From contig NZ_AUEK01000006.1 of the NCBI RefSeq assembly GCF_000425945.1, positions 310,001-374,000 on the forward strand: 64,000 nucleotides of DNA, in the 5' to 3' direction. Made by a program: the position numbers and the translations under genes. The DNA comes from Candidatus Solirubrobacter pratensis. Lineage in GTDB: Bacteria; Actinomycetota; Thermoleophilia; Solirubrobacterales; Solirubrobacteraceae. Position 1 is the first letter of the stretch; every line of letters begins with the position of its first letter. Below are positions 25,166-33,247 of the stretch, piece by piece. The notes under the pieces are model-generated. The model saw only the letters and a program-made list of their open reading frames with translations. It made no database searches and had not been told where the DNA came from.

Positions 25166-26292
25166 GGCGTGGGCAGCCTGACCTTGACCGCGAACCCGCC
25201 GCCCGCCGCGGGCCCCGCGCTCAGCTGCCCGCCGTGCAGCGCCGCGCGCTCGCGCATGCCGATCAGCCCGAGGCCGCCCGACGGGGACGGCGGCATGCCG
25301 GTGGGCCGGCCGTCGTCGACGACCTCGAGCTCGAGCTCGTCGGGCCAGTAGCGCAGGTGCACGTCGGCGCGCGACGCCACCGAGTGTTTGAGCGTATTGG
25401 TCAGCGCCTCCTGCACGATCCGATACGCCGACACGTCGACGGTGGGCGGCAGCGACCGCTGCTCGCCCTCGATGCTGACCTCGACGGCGAGCGCCGACTC
25501 GCTCAGGCTCGCCGCCAGCCGGCCAAGCTCGCCGAGCCCGAGCTGCGGCGCCAGGTCGTCGGTGTCGCCCGCCTGGCGCAGAAACCCGAGCAGGCGGTGC
25601 AGCTCTGCCACCGCTTCCCGGCTCGAGCTCTCGATCGCCGCCAGCGCCTGCTTGGCCCCGACGGGATCACCGTCGATCACCAGGCGCGCGGCGCCGGCCT
25701 GCACGCCCATCATGCTCACGTGGTGGGCGACGACGTCGTGCAGCTCGCGCGCGATCCGCACCCGCTCCTCGAAAACCGCATGCTCGCGCTCGCCCTCGGC
25801 GTGGCGGGCGCGGCCCTCGGCCGCCACGACCTGCGCGGCACGCTCGCGCAGCGCGAAGCCCGCCAACCAGGCCGTCGCGAACAGGCCGGGGACGAACAGG
25901 AACTCCGCGGGCCCACGCTCGGGGTCGTTGGCGACGACAATCGCCGCCGCGGCCAGCAGGCCGGCCAGCCCAAGCCGTCCGCGCACGCCGTCCGCGACCT
26001 GACCGAGCATGAACGACGCCGCCACGCCCGCGATGTACACCGACGCGGTGTCGGTGACCAGCCGCCCGTCGGCGAAGGAGAGGGCCGCGGCCAGCACCCA
26101 CAGCGCGGCGGGTGCCGCGAACGGCCAGCGCCGGCGCCCCAACAGCGCCAGGACGACGAGCGCGACCGCGGACGCCGCGAACCACCGCGGCGCCGGCGTC
26201 CCACGGGCGACTTCGAGCGCGCCCTCGAGTGCCGCAATCACAATCAGCGTGTCCAAGCCGCGGCGGCGCGCAAAGACGGGCAGACGGCTCAC
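25162..26292 (-). CDS. Sensor histidine kinase (HisKA_3 type)
   Basis: 376 residues with four to five hydrophobic segments in the first 150 residues and no large extracellular domain, so it probably senses within the membrane. The H-box is RIARELHDVVAHHVSMMGVQ (phospho-His in ELHDVV), followed by a HATPase domain with N-box EALTNTLKHS, G1 VVDDGRPTG and G2 GLGLIGMRERAALHGG. Such intramembrane kinases next to an ABC-2 drug exporter commonly respond to cell-envelope agents. First gene of a minus-strand operon with the response regulator, ABC ATPase, permease and secreted hydrolase. Confidence 0.9.
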   Translation of the reverse strand: MSRLPVFARRRGLDTLIVIAALEGALEVARGTPAPRWFAASAVALVVLALLGRRRWPFAAPAALWVLAAALSFADGRLVTDTASVYIAGVAASFMLGQVADGVRGRLGLAGLLAAAAIVVANDPERGPAEFLFVPGLFATAWLAGFALRERAAQVVAAEGRARHAEGEREHAVFEERVRIARELHDVVAHHVSMMGVQAGAARLVIDGDPVGAKQALAAIESSSREAVAELHRLLGFLRQAGDTDDLAPQLGLGELGRLAASLSESALAVEVSIEGEQRSLPPTVDVSAYRIVQEALTNTLKHSVASRADVHLRYWPDELELEVVDDGRPTGMPPSPSGGLGLIGMRERAALHGGQLSAGPAAGGGFAVKVRLPTP

Positions 26293-26556
26293 ACACCGAA
26301 CCTACTCCACGGCCAGACCGGCCGCTGATGCATCCTCTTCCACATCGCTCGCCCCAGCGGGCCGCTGCTGTGGTGGCCCGAATCGGCGGGGGCGATCACG
26401 ACGAGCACCTGGGGCGGATCGTGGCGGAAGAACATGCCGCAGCGACGGGCGAGCGACCCGACCGGTTGCCCCGCGAGGGATGCGGCGACGTGACGCATCC
26501 GCGACGCGCCGAGCCGTACGCGCTCGGCATCGCGCTGTTCGCAGGCGCGTCGCGGA

Positions 26557-27081
26557 TTACGTGGTCATGCCGGTCGGCGGGGGCGGCACTTCGGCGATCT
26601 CGACCGTCCGCACGGGCTCGCATCCCGCCGGCGGCCACGTGCCGTGGTCGAACACGCAGACGATCTGCGCTCCGGGCCGTGCCGCGCTCGGGGCGCGCAG
26701 CCCGAACCAGCCGGCGCGACAGAGCGCATCGCCCACATCCTGGAACGCCGACCAGGTCCGCCGCCACGGCCGCGGCAGCGGCAGGCCGACCGCGGCCAGC
26801 CGTTCGCGGCTGCTGAGGTCGGCCAGCTCGAGCGCGATCCGCCAGATGTGATGGTCGTGCGGGATCGCGCGCGCCGGCGGCAGCCCGCGCTCGGCCAGGA
26901 AGCGGTACCACTCGGCAGTCGCGGTCGCCGCGCGGTCGGCGAGATAGAGACCGCGCACGACGGTACCGTGCTGCCAGCGCCCGTCGGTCGGTTCAGCGGC
27001 GCGACCCAGCAGCGAGGAGCTGTGCGGGGCGTGACGGATCCACTCGCCGGCGAGGAGCGTCGCCTCGACGTCGAGCGCCAC
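26557..27081 (-). CDS. RES-domain toxin
   Basis: 174 residues from GTG 27081. The pattern of an Arg-Gly-Leu-Tyr segment (TVVRGLYLADRAATATAEWY), then RIALELADLSSRERLAAVG and WFGLRAPSAARPGAQIVCVF, is that of RES-family proteins, whose characterised members (MbcT-type) consume NAD+ as toxins. The antitoxin-like gene lies immediately upstream with 5 nt between, in the usual order for Xre/RES modules. The closest catalytic Arg/Tyr/Glu/Ser assignments cannot be fixed by eye. About 260 bp without a gene separate it from the kinase gene. Confidence 0.75.
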   Translation of the reverse strand: MALDVEATLLAGEWIRHAPHSSSLLGRAAEPTDGRWQHGTVVRGLYLADRAATATAEWYRFLAERGLPPARAIPHDHHIWRIALELADLSSRERLAAVGLPLPRPWRRTWSAFQDVGDALCRAGWFGLRAPSAARPGAQIVCVFDHGTWPPAGCEPVRTVEIAEVPPPPTGMTT

Positions 27082-27086
27082 CGGCT

Positions 27087-27422
27087 CTACGTGACGCCGG
27101 GATACTCGAGCTCGGCGATCAGCTGCGCGACGCGGCGATATTCGCCGCGCGCGAGCAACTCAACGGGCTTGTCGTCGTCGAGCGCCTCCAGCGGCCGGTT
27201 GAGCCAGACCGGGATGTAGCCGGGTTCCATCACGCGCGCCAGCCGGTCGGTCATCTCCGCCAACTCGATCAAGCGATCCGCGCGCGCGCCGGTCGGCGCG
27301 CTGCGCCCGTTCAGCCAATCGCGGACTGTGCTCGGCCGGGCACCGGTTGCGGCGGCGATCTGCCGGTCGCTGAGGTGCGCGGTGTCCCTGACGCGCCGGG
27401 CTTCGAGGGCGAGAGCGGTCAC
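27087..27422 (-). CDS. Xre/MbcA-ParS-type antitoxin
   Basis: About 111 residues from GTG 27422 (MTALALEARRVRDTAHLSD). The N-terminal half is a helix-turn-helix (LSDRQIAAATGARPSTVRDW). The C-terminal half is the MbcA/ParS toxin-binding domain, with the typical end WLNRPLEALDDDKPVELLAR and RVAQLIAELEYPGV. The longer upstream frame is non-coding in appearance. The start is supported by a promoter whose -10 ends 6 nt upstream, giving a leaderless transcript. It should neutralise the RES protein and autorepress the operon. Confidence 0.75.
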   Translation of the reverse strand: MTALALEARRVRDTAHLSDRQIAAATGARPSTVRDWLNGRSAPTGARADRLIELAEMTDRLARVMEPGYIPVWLNRPLEALDDDKPVELLARGEYRRVAQLIAELEYPGVT

Positions 27423-27457
27423 CTGCTTACCGTAACGCTCCGTCAGAATTCCGTCAA
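27422..27457 (-). promoter_or_regulatory. Promoter of the toxin-antitoxin operon (leaderless)
   Basis: On the minus strand, -35 TTGACG (27457-27452), 17-bp spacer, -10 TACGGT (27434-27429). Transcription about 7 nt downstream would begin at the GTG start codon itself (27422). TGACGGA occurs twice in and next to the -35 (within TTGACGGAATTCTGACGGAG), a possible direct-repeat operator for the Xre-type antitoxin. Confidence 0.55.
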
Positions 27458-27509
27458 GATTTCGCGCCGACGACGGATCGCAAAATCGCGGCCGCCAGCC
27501 GAACTGCTC

Positions 27510-27816
27510 ATGCCGTATCGATGCCGTACTCCGTGCGAGAGTATCCCTACGCACCGCCCGGTCGAACGCCGCGAGTTGCGGGGAACTTCGCGAGAGCGAG
27601 TAGGCCACGTTCACACGCAGTGAAGCGGTCGGGGAGTCAATCCACCGCAACACGTTCATGCGATTTGCAGGGATTTCAAGCCGACGCCCGGACTCGAACC
27701 GGGGACCCCTTCATTACGAGGCGCTACGCCTACCGATGCCGTAAATGTGCGATTTGCAGGGTTTTTCGGCTGGTGACGTAGCATCGCCAGGCCGTGCATG
27801 CCGTATCCATGCCGTA
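27510..27816 (-). repeat. Five copies of ATGCCGTA: candidate integrase arm sites
   Basis: ATGCCGTA occurs at 27510, 27521, 27736, 27798 and 27809; two pairs are spaced exactly 11 bp. A diverged pair (GTGCCGTATCCGTGCCTA) lies at about 36575-36592, beside the second att-like site. Short direct repeats with one-helical-turn spacing on both sides of a tRNA-derived core resemble arm-type binding sites of tyrosine recombinases. The inference is from arrangement only; the integrase at 45.1-46.5 kb is the candidate protein. Confidence 0.4.
27659..27722 (-). repeat. att-like site A: tRNA-Thr(CGT) 3'-half fragment plus downstream repeat
   Basis: Read on the minus strand, 27722 to 27680 holds an anticodon loop CTCGTAA, TGAAG, a T-arm CCCGG-TTCGAGT-CCGGG and a 3' acceptor strand CGTCGGCT, as in tRNA-Thr(CGT). 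The 5' half and a pairing anticodon stem are absent, so it is not a functional tRNA. It is followed by TGAAATCCCTGCAAATCGCA, repeated after site B with one base missing. CCCTGCAAATCGCA occurs once more at 27748-27761. This is read as the left end of an element that integrates in a tRNA gene. Confidence 0.6.
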
Positions 27817-27883
27817 GTTCGGGCGCCACTTCGGACGTTTCCGTCCGCGAGTCGGTCGACGATCAAATCCGGAGGCTACGGCT

Positions 27884-27955
27884 GGCTGGAATCGTCGAGG
27901 CCGCTACAGCGGGTCGCGCGCCGGACCGGCGAGAGTGTCCTGGATCCACAATCTG
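27884..27955. repeat. Dispersed 73-bp repeat, copy 2
   Basis: This segment aligns without gaps to 20363-20435 with about ten mismatches (shared blocks GCCGGACCGGCGA and ATCCACAATCT). It lies in the gene-free stretch of about 870 bp (27423-28295) between the antitoxin gene and the first GTPase gene, which otherwise holds only the att-like repeats. No protein is recognised on either strand. Confidence 0.5.
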
Positions 27956-28295
27956 GGCGCTTCCGGCCCGGCGCGGCGCCGCTTCTTTCATGTCGAGCAT
28001 TCGCCGCCCCGTCGCGAGAACGCGAGCGAGCGACGAGCCTCGACCAGCGTGGCCTTACTCCGCCTGCCGTTTGCGACGGAACGTACCGGCGTTGAAGGGC
28101 ACCGCCGCGTGCGTCTGCCGCGCGTGCAGGTCCAGACCGACAAGGCAATGGGCTTCATCGCCACCGTCGGGCTCCCCTTATGCGGTTGCGGCCGCCGTGC
28201 GGGTGCCAGCCGCGCGGCTATGAACCCCCGACCGCGTCGGGGGCCGGCCATCTCTGCCGCCAATGCCGGACGCAACCCTGCATGGGTCTAATGGC

Positions 28296-29930
28296 TCACG
28301 ATCTAGAACGCTCCTGCTCTGTGGCGGCCGGCGCCCATGCTTCCTCTGGGATCGCCGCCTCCAGTTCAGCCCGCGCCGCTCGGAGGCGCTCCGCCAAGGC
28401 GACCTCCGTGCCGAGGGCTCGGTGGAGCGAGGCCTCGGTTTCGGACGCCCGTGCGGCGTTGGCGGATACCGATTCGGCGCGATACCTCGCAAGTGCCTGA
28501 TTCCAGCCGGAGATCACCCGATCGGCGCGTTCGTTGAGCCGCGACCGGCTCTCCCGCTTGAGCTCGTCCGCCTGCGCCAGCCGCTGCGTGACGTCCTGCT
28601 CCTCCTTCAAGGAGAAGACGAGGTCGACCAGCGACTGTCCCAAATCGGCCACCGACGCGAATGGCGACTCAAGACCCTCCACGTCCAGGAAGACATCCGC
28701 GGTTTTCCCTATGCCATCGATCACTGACTTGAGCGTGTCGGCGTATCCAGGGCGCCGCCACCGCTGGTCGATGTGCCCTGGGGACGACCCGTGATCCTGG
28801 CCCTCCTCTTCGACGAGGACCGGTAGGCGAGACCGCAACTCCTGCGCGAGAAGGCTCTGGTTCAGGTGATCGCATTCGGTTGCGGCATCGGCAACGACCG
28901 TAGCGATGTCGGTGGCAAACTCGTCGCTGAGCGCGGAGATCGCGTCATTGAACTCTTGCCAGCGCCCACGCCACGCGACCTCGATCTCGTCGTTCAGCGA
29001 AACGGTCGACGCCCCGATCAGCTCTGCCAGGTCGTAACCGAACTGCGCCGACACGTCTGCGCCACGCATCCGCAGTTCGTTCCTGTACCGATCGGCGATC
29101 CGCCCGACCTTCTTGTCCGCCTCCACGAGCAGACGGTGCAAACGCTGCTGGAGCTCAATCGCAAGCCTGAGTTCTGGCTGCCGCTCGTCGACAAGCGCTG
29201 GAAGAGCCCGATCGATGAGGTCGAGCGCGCGGATTGCGCCCCTGATCCGCATGCGCTCCTGGGCAGAACCGGTCGCGAGCTGGACGATTCGGGAATCGAG
29301 CATCTCGATTCCGGCGCCTCGCGCGGTTTCGGCGCTGGCGCCGCCGCCGACAACCTGCTTGGCCGAGGTCCAGACGGGCTCGATTGCGCTGGGGGGTACT
29401 GGGGCGAGAGCCTGACGAAGTTCCTCGAGCGCCTCATCCCGATCAACCGCCTCCCTGTCGGACTTCGTCATGACGAAGAGGGTGACGCCGAGCTTCCGGC
29501 CTACGACGACGAGATGCCGCAACTGCTCGCGCGCCAGATCGTCCAGCAGTTCGGTGGTAACGGCCACCACGACCGCGTCCGCCCGAGTGATTCGGTCACG
29601 GACGTCGGCGTCGTGTTCCCACCGTTCGGTGCCCAGCCCCGGGGTATCCCAGATCTCGATCTCCAAGCCCGACCGGATGGTGATGTACCGTCGCGAGCGG
29701 TCGGTCTTGATCACCGGGGCGATGTCCGCGTGCGCATCCGGGTCTCCTGTCAGGGCGGCGATCAGGGTGGTCTTGCCCACGTTGTGTTCGCCGATCACGG
29801 CCACTGCCACGGAATCGGGGACGTTGAGGAGGTACCTGGCAACCTCATCCACATCGGAGGCGCTCACGCCAGCGGCCCGGAGGTCGGCGTGGAGGCGATC
29901 AACCATGTCCTTCTCAAACTCAGTCGGCAT
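28296..29930 (-). CDS. Dynamin-like GTPase, smaller partner
   Basis: 544 residues. An N-terminal GTPase domain has P-loop GEHNVGKTT (about 47-55), G3 DTPGLG (about 95-100) and G4 TKSD (about 155-158). A long helical stalk with charged coiled-coil segments follows (such as LAQADELKRESRSRLNERAD). The C-terminus ends EEAWAPAATEQERSRS. No transmembrane segment. The gene starts inside the end of the larger GTPase gene (11-nt overlap), so the two are made together. Two-gene dynamin-like operons exist in bacteria, including the LeoA/LeoBC type used against phage (Eleos). This pair belongs to the same broad dynamin superfamily; identity with Eleos is not shown. Confidence 0.75.
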   Translation of the reverse strand: MPTEFEKDMVDRLHADLRAAGVSASDVDEVARYLLNVPDSVAVAVIGEHNVGKTTLIAALTGDPDAHADIAPVIKTDRSRRYITIRSGLEIEIWDTPGLGTERWEHDADVRDRITRADAVVVAVTTELLDDLAREQLRHLVVVGRKLGVTLFVMTKSDREAVDRDEALEELRQALAPVPPSAIEPVWTSAKQVVGGGASAETARGAGIEMLDSRIVQLATGSAQERMRIRGAIRALDLIDRALPALVDERQPELRLAIELQQRLHRLLVEADKKVGRIADRYRNELRMRGADVSAQFGYDLAELIGASTVSLNDEIEVAWRGRWQEFNDAISALSDEFATDIATVVADAATECDHLNQSLLAQELRSRLPVLVEEEGQDHGSSPGHIDQRWRRPGYADTLKSVIDGIGKTADVFLDVEGLESPFASVADLGQSLVDLVFSLKEEQDVTQRLAQADELKRESRSRLNERADRVISGWNQALARYRAESVSANAARASETEASLHRALGTEVALAERLRAARAELEAAIPEEAWAPAATEQERSRS

Positions 29931-31998
29931 CTGATTCCTCCATCGCGGACATCAGCGACTCCAGACGAGCCGCCTCCTCTGTCACAGGTCGTGCGTCGCT
30001 GCCGCGTTCTGACCTATGCGGTCCACGAGGCCGGCGACGTGGAGATCCGTTCTGCGCACCCGGGTCGTCGAGTGAGACCAGGAGACCAGCACATCCTGCC
30101 AGCAGCTCCTCCAGAGGAGCCCCGTCGTTGCGCAGCGCGATCGCGCGTCGGAGCTCACGGACGTGCGACTCGACCAGTGCTGCACGCGGGGACACCGGCA
30201 GCACGATGCCCTGCGGAGTCGCGAAGCGCTGCGCCGCGACTTTCCGCGCTACGCGTGCGCCGGTCGCTCGCGCTCGGGCCAATCGAGCCTCGGACGTCTT
30301 CAAGTCGTCGATCTGCCGACGATGCTGCCCCAGCACTCCCTCATCCAGGTCGCGGAGTAGACCCCCTACCGCCTGATCCCACGCCTCGCCGAAGTCGTCC
30401 CGGAGGGCATCCATATAGGCGCCAAGGTCGCTCTGCAATCGCTTGATGGCTTCCTCTCGCCGCGCCTCAGCCTTCTTCTTCTGGCGCATTGCGAGCGACC
30501 CCAGCGCCTTGCTCACGATGGCTCCCACCCTGCCGCCGGCCCCGGTGATCAACGAAAGAACGGTGAGCGCGCCCGCCACGACGTCTGCAACGGTGGCCAG
30601 TCGCTGAGTGAATCGCTCGCGCTTGGCGGCTCGTCGAATCTGCGCCCAGCTCTCGTCCACGTCTAGGCGCCCGTGGAGCGACGCGACGAGTTTCCTGTCG
30701 CCCTCGAGTTCCTCGAGCTTCGTCCGCGCCCTCTGCCATATCTCATCAAGCTCCGACTCCAGTTCGACCCTGATGCCGTCGAGGTCCAGCGCTCCCAGAA
30801 GATCGGCCTCGAGCTGCGCCGCCGAGGGGCGCTCCGCAGCGCGTACCGCGACGCCAATTGCGCGTTCATGGCTGGCAGCGAGCATCTCACCAATTCGCGA
30901 GCGTCGTGCACGAGCGTCCGCCTCGGTCTCCTCGAGGATGGCCTCGATCGAAGGCAAGGCAGCCACGATTTCCGCGCGCACACGGCGGAGTCTCTGAACT
31001 ACGGCGAACAGCTCACGGTCGAAGCGCGCGTGGCAAGCCAGGGCCACGTCGAGCGCGGCGTCCCTCCGGTACTCAGCAGCATCCGGAGCACAGTCCTCGA
31101 TCGCTCGCAGGACCTCCTCGATCTTGCTCTGCTCCCAGAGCGCCCGGCGATGAAAGGTTCGCCAGCGATCCCCGTGAGGAAACCGCGCAGAGTGAGCCGA
31201 CAGGGCGTGAATCAGGACGATCGGCGGGTCGACGTGCCCCGCCCGCTTCAGAAGACTTGCCGCCGAGGAGCGGTACTCCTCGAGTTCGCTTGGATCGAAG
31301 ACGAGGCTTTCGTCGCGGACGAAATCCTGCAGCGGCACCTCGGCCTGCTTCACGTTGATGACGCACACGAGGGGCACGCTGAGATCGGCGAGCCGCCGCA
31401 TGTGCTCCTGGTCGACTTCGAGGAGCTTGTCCTCGGTGAGCACGAAGAGGATCAAATCGGCGTCCGTAGTTCCTTCCCACGCCAGCTTCTCCAGGTCGGG
31501 ACGACGGGCTCCGGCCACTCCCGGCTGGTCAATGAAACGCAAGCCGTGTCGCTCCCACGCCCGCGATTCCTCGGTCGTGTTTTGCCGGCCCGAGCTCAAC
31601 GCCGCCGGCTCGCCGGTGACGGCCGACCATACGGTGCTCTTGCCCGCCTTCGTGCGACCGAACAGCGACACGCGGAGGGCGGCGGGACGCGCGCGGAGGG
31701 CGTCCAGTTCGCGCTCTGCTAGGTCGACGTGAACGAGCGCATTACGTCTGACGTCCTGCAGCGCGCCGACGCTCCCAGGGGAGTGCTCGTGAGCGCACAG
31801 GGTCTCTAGGGCGCCGCGTAGACCTCTGAGTCCCTCTTTCGCCGTTTCGCAGGCTCCGACCTCGTCGTGAGTGTGGCCGCTGAATGCGTGGTGCGCCCGT
31901 TGCGCCCACCCCGGACGCGGCAGGAGCATCCGCCGCAGCCCGACGGCGAGCGCAACGGCCAGGGTCAACGCCACGACGACAAGAACGGCTGTCGTCAC
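29920..31998 (-). CDS. Dynamin-like GTPase, larger membrane-anchored partner
   Basis: 692 residues from GTG 31998. One N-terminal membrane segment (LVVVALTLAVALAVGL, about 6-21). GTPase domain: P-loop GRTKAGKST (about 114-122), Thr pair NTTEE, G3 variant DQPGVAG (about 157-163), G4 variant INVKQAE in place of NKxD. A long helical region follows with a hydrophobic patch AGALTVLSLITGAGG that could act as a membrane paddle, then Lys/Arg-rich helices. The GTG overlaps the stop of the upstream gene (GTGA), so the upstream protein, this GTPase and the smaller GTPase form a coupled three-gene unit. The likely role is membrane-associated remodelling or defence. Confidence 0.75.
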   Translation of the reverse strand: MTTAVLVVVALTLAVALAVGLRRMLLPRPGWAQRAHHAFSGHTHDEVGACETAKEGLRGLRGALETLCAHEHSPGSVGALQDVRRNALVHVDLAERELDALRARPAALRVSLFGRTKAGKSTVWSAVTGEPAALSSGRQNTTEESRAWERHGLRFIDQPGVAGARRPDLEKLAWEGTTDADLILFVLTEDKLLEVDQEHMRRLADLSVPLVCVINVKQAEVPLQDFVRDESLVFDPSELEEYRSSAASLLKRAGHVDPPIVLIHALSAHSARFPHGDRWRTFHRRALWEQSKIEEVLRAIEDCAPDAAEYRRDAALDVALACHARFDRELFAVVQRLRRVRAEIVAALPSIEAILEETEADARARRSRIGEMLAASHERAIGVAVRAAERPSAAQLEADLLGALDLDGIRVELESELDEIWQRARTKLEELEGDRKLVASLHGRLDVDESWAQIRRAAKRERFTQRLATVADVVAGALTVLSLITGAGGRVGAIVSKALGSLAMRQKKKAEARREEAIKRLQSDLGAYMDALRDDFGEAWDQAVGGLLRDLDEGVLGQHRRQIDDLKTSEARLARARATGARVARKVAAQRFATPQGIVLPVSPRAALVESHVRELRRAIALRNDGAPLEELLAGCAGLLVSLDDPGAQNGSPRRRPRGPHRSERGSDARPVTEEAARLESLMSAMEESDAD

Positions 31999-32711
31999 GA
32001 CATGTGACTCCGTGCGAAGAACGCGATCTCTACGTCTGACGCTGTGCGAATGGTCGCGCTCGTAAGCTCGTCGCCTCGAGCCCTATCACGGAGGCGCCGC
32101 ATGATCGTTGTGAACAGCTCGAACGCGGCCGTCCAACCTCCTCGTCCCGGAGACGTGCCCCGCACCATCCGCCCTGGGGGAATCGGCACCGACGGATTTC
32201 CGTCCCGCACGAGATCCTAGATCCCGTCCGCGACGCGGCTGTCGTATACACCAAACCGTTCCTGATCCCAGAGGGCCAGAACCTTCGACGCCCGGCTGGT
32301 CCCCCAGCTCGGCAGCCTGAGTAGTGGTTGGCACGCCCCCCGAAGGTCGTAGCGGTCCAGGACCGGAACGACTAGTGCCGTGGCCGCGTGAAGGGCGGAC
32401 TCTGGCGGAACCGCCCGAGATCCGAAGCCCCACAGCATGATTGGAGCGATGCACTGCGCTCCCAAGGACCCATTGGCCCTGAAATCCTCGGCGAGCAGGC
32501 TCGCGAGCTCCGCTCGCCGACGCAGGGCCTCGTCCAACGGCACCCCTTGGGGCCACTCGTAGCGCGATCGCCATTCGGGCAACTGACCCGCGACCAAGTC
32601 GAAGCAGGAGTCCACGACTGCCAGCGGATCGCCGCTGTCGACCGCCTCGCTCTTGCGCCAGCGCGGCTTCACCTCTCGGACGCGGATGTCTCTGACTCGT
32701 ATCTTCAACAC
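31995..32711 (-). pseudogene. Unknown protein, reading frame interrupted by TAG
   Basis: From the ATG at 32711 (MLKIRVRDIRVREVKPRW) the frame runs to ALWDQERFGVYDSRVADGI, meets TAG at 32219-32217, and continues in the same frame without further stop (DLVRDGNPSVPIPPGR ... IRTASDVEIAFFARSHMS) to 31995, where its TGA overlaps the GTG of the large GTPase. Both parts have normal composition, and the coupling to the GTPase only makes sense if the full 238 residues are or were made. The WDxxRFGVYDSRVA segment faintly recalls OGG-fold DNA-glycosylase-like proteins seen in accessory regions; that is a weak guess. Confidence 0.5.
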
Positions 32712-33247
32712 AGGCCCCTAATACGCCTCAACCATGAGTGTGCTCACCTCGCCGCCGGCTTGTCGTCACGTGCCCAGTCGAGCGCGGCACGGCATTTCTG
32801 ACGTCGGGTGGTTCCTCGCCGGTCTTGAGCGCCTGTTGGCCGAGGCCGAATCGGAGGCTCCGAGTCTCCGCAGGTTCCGACTAGCGAACGACGCCCATCG
32901 CCCCTGTGGCGTCGACGAGGAGTCATGGCTGACGCGACCCTGGCTCCCGCCTCGGACGACGAACGGAAGCGCCGCTCCGGCCCGACGCGTGGCACCCGGT
33001 GCATAGGCCCTCAGGCAGAAGCGAAAGCCGCGCTTCTCGACGATGGCGGCACATTGCCGAGCTGCGTGCCGGGACCCAGGCGCAGTCACGACGTGCTGCA
33101 CCAGCCGACGGACAGGGGAAGCCTCCGCCCGCCGGTGAGACGGGACGGTCCGAGCCTGAGGCGTCGATGCCCATCTCATGCAGCTCAAGGGCCGCTCCCA
33201 TTCGCCCCCTCGGGGACCCATCGACCGCGTGCCGGGCCGCACACGCT
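32712..33247. other. Gene-poor stretch
   Basis: About 535 bp between the divergent-looking start of the GTPase operon and the end of the helicase gene. The minus-strand frame there (Arg/Ser/Gly-rich, PRRHRG-like) and the plus-strand frames have no ribosome site, domain or hydrophobic pattern. It probably holds the promoter of the GTPase operon near 32712-32800; none could be fixed with confidence. Confidence 0.4.

Noticed and set aside
27659..27722. Functional tRNA gene
   Set aside because: Only the 3' half of a tRNA is present; the anticodon stem does not pair and D and 5' acceptor strands are missing. Same for the site at 36442-36510.
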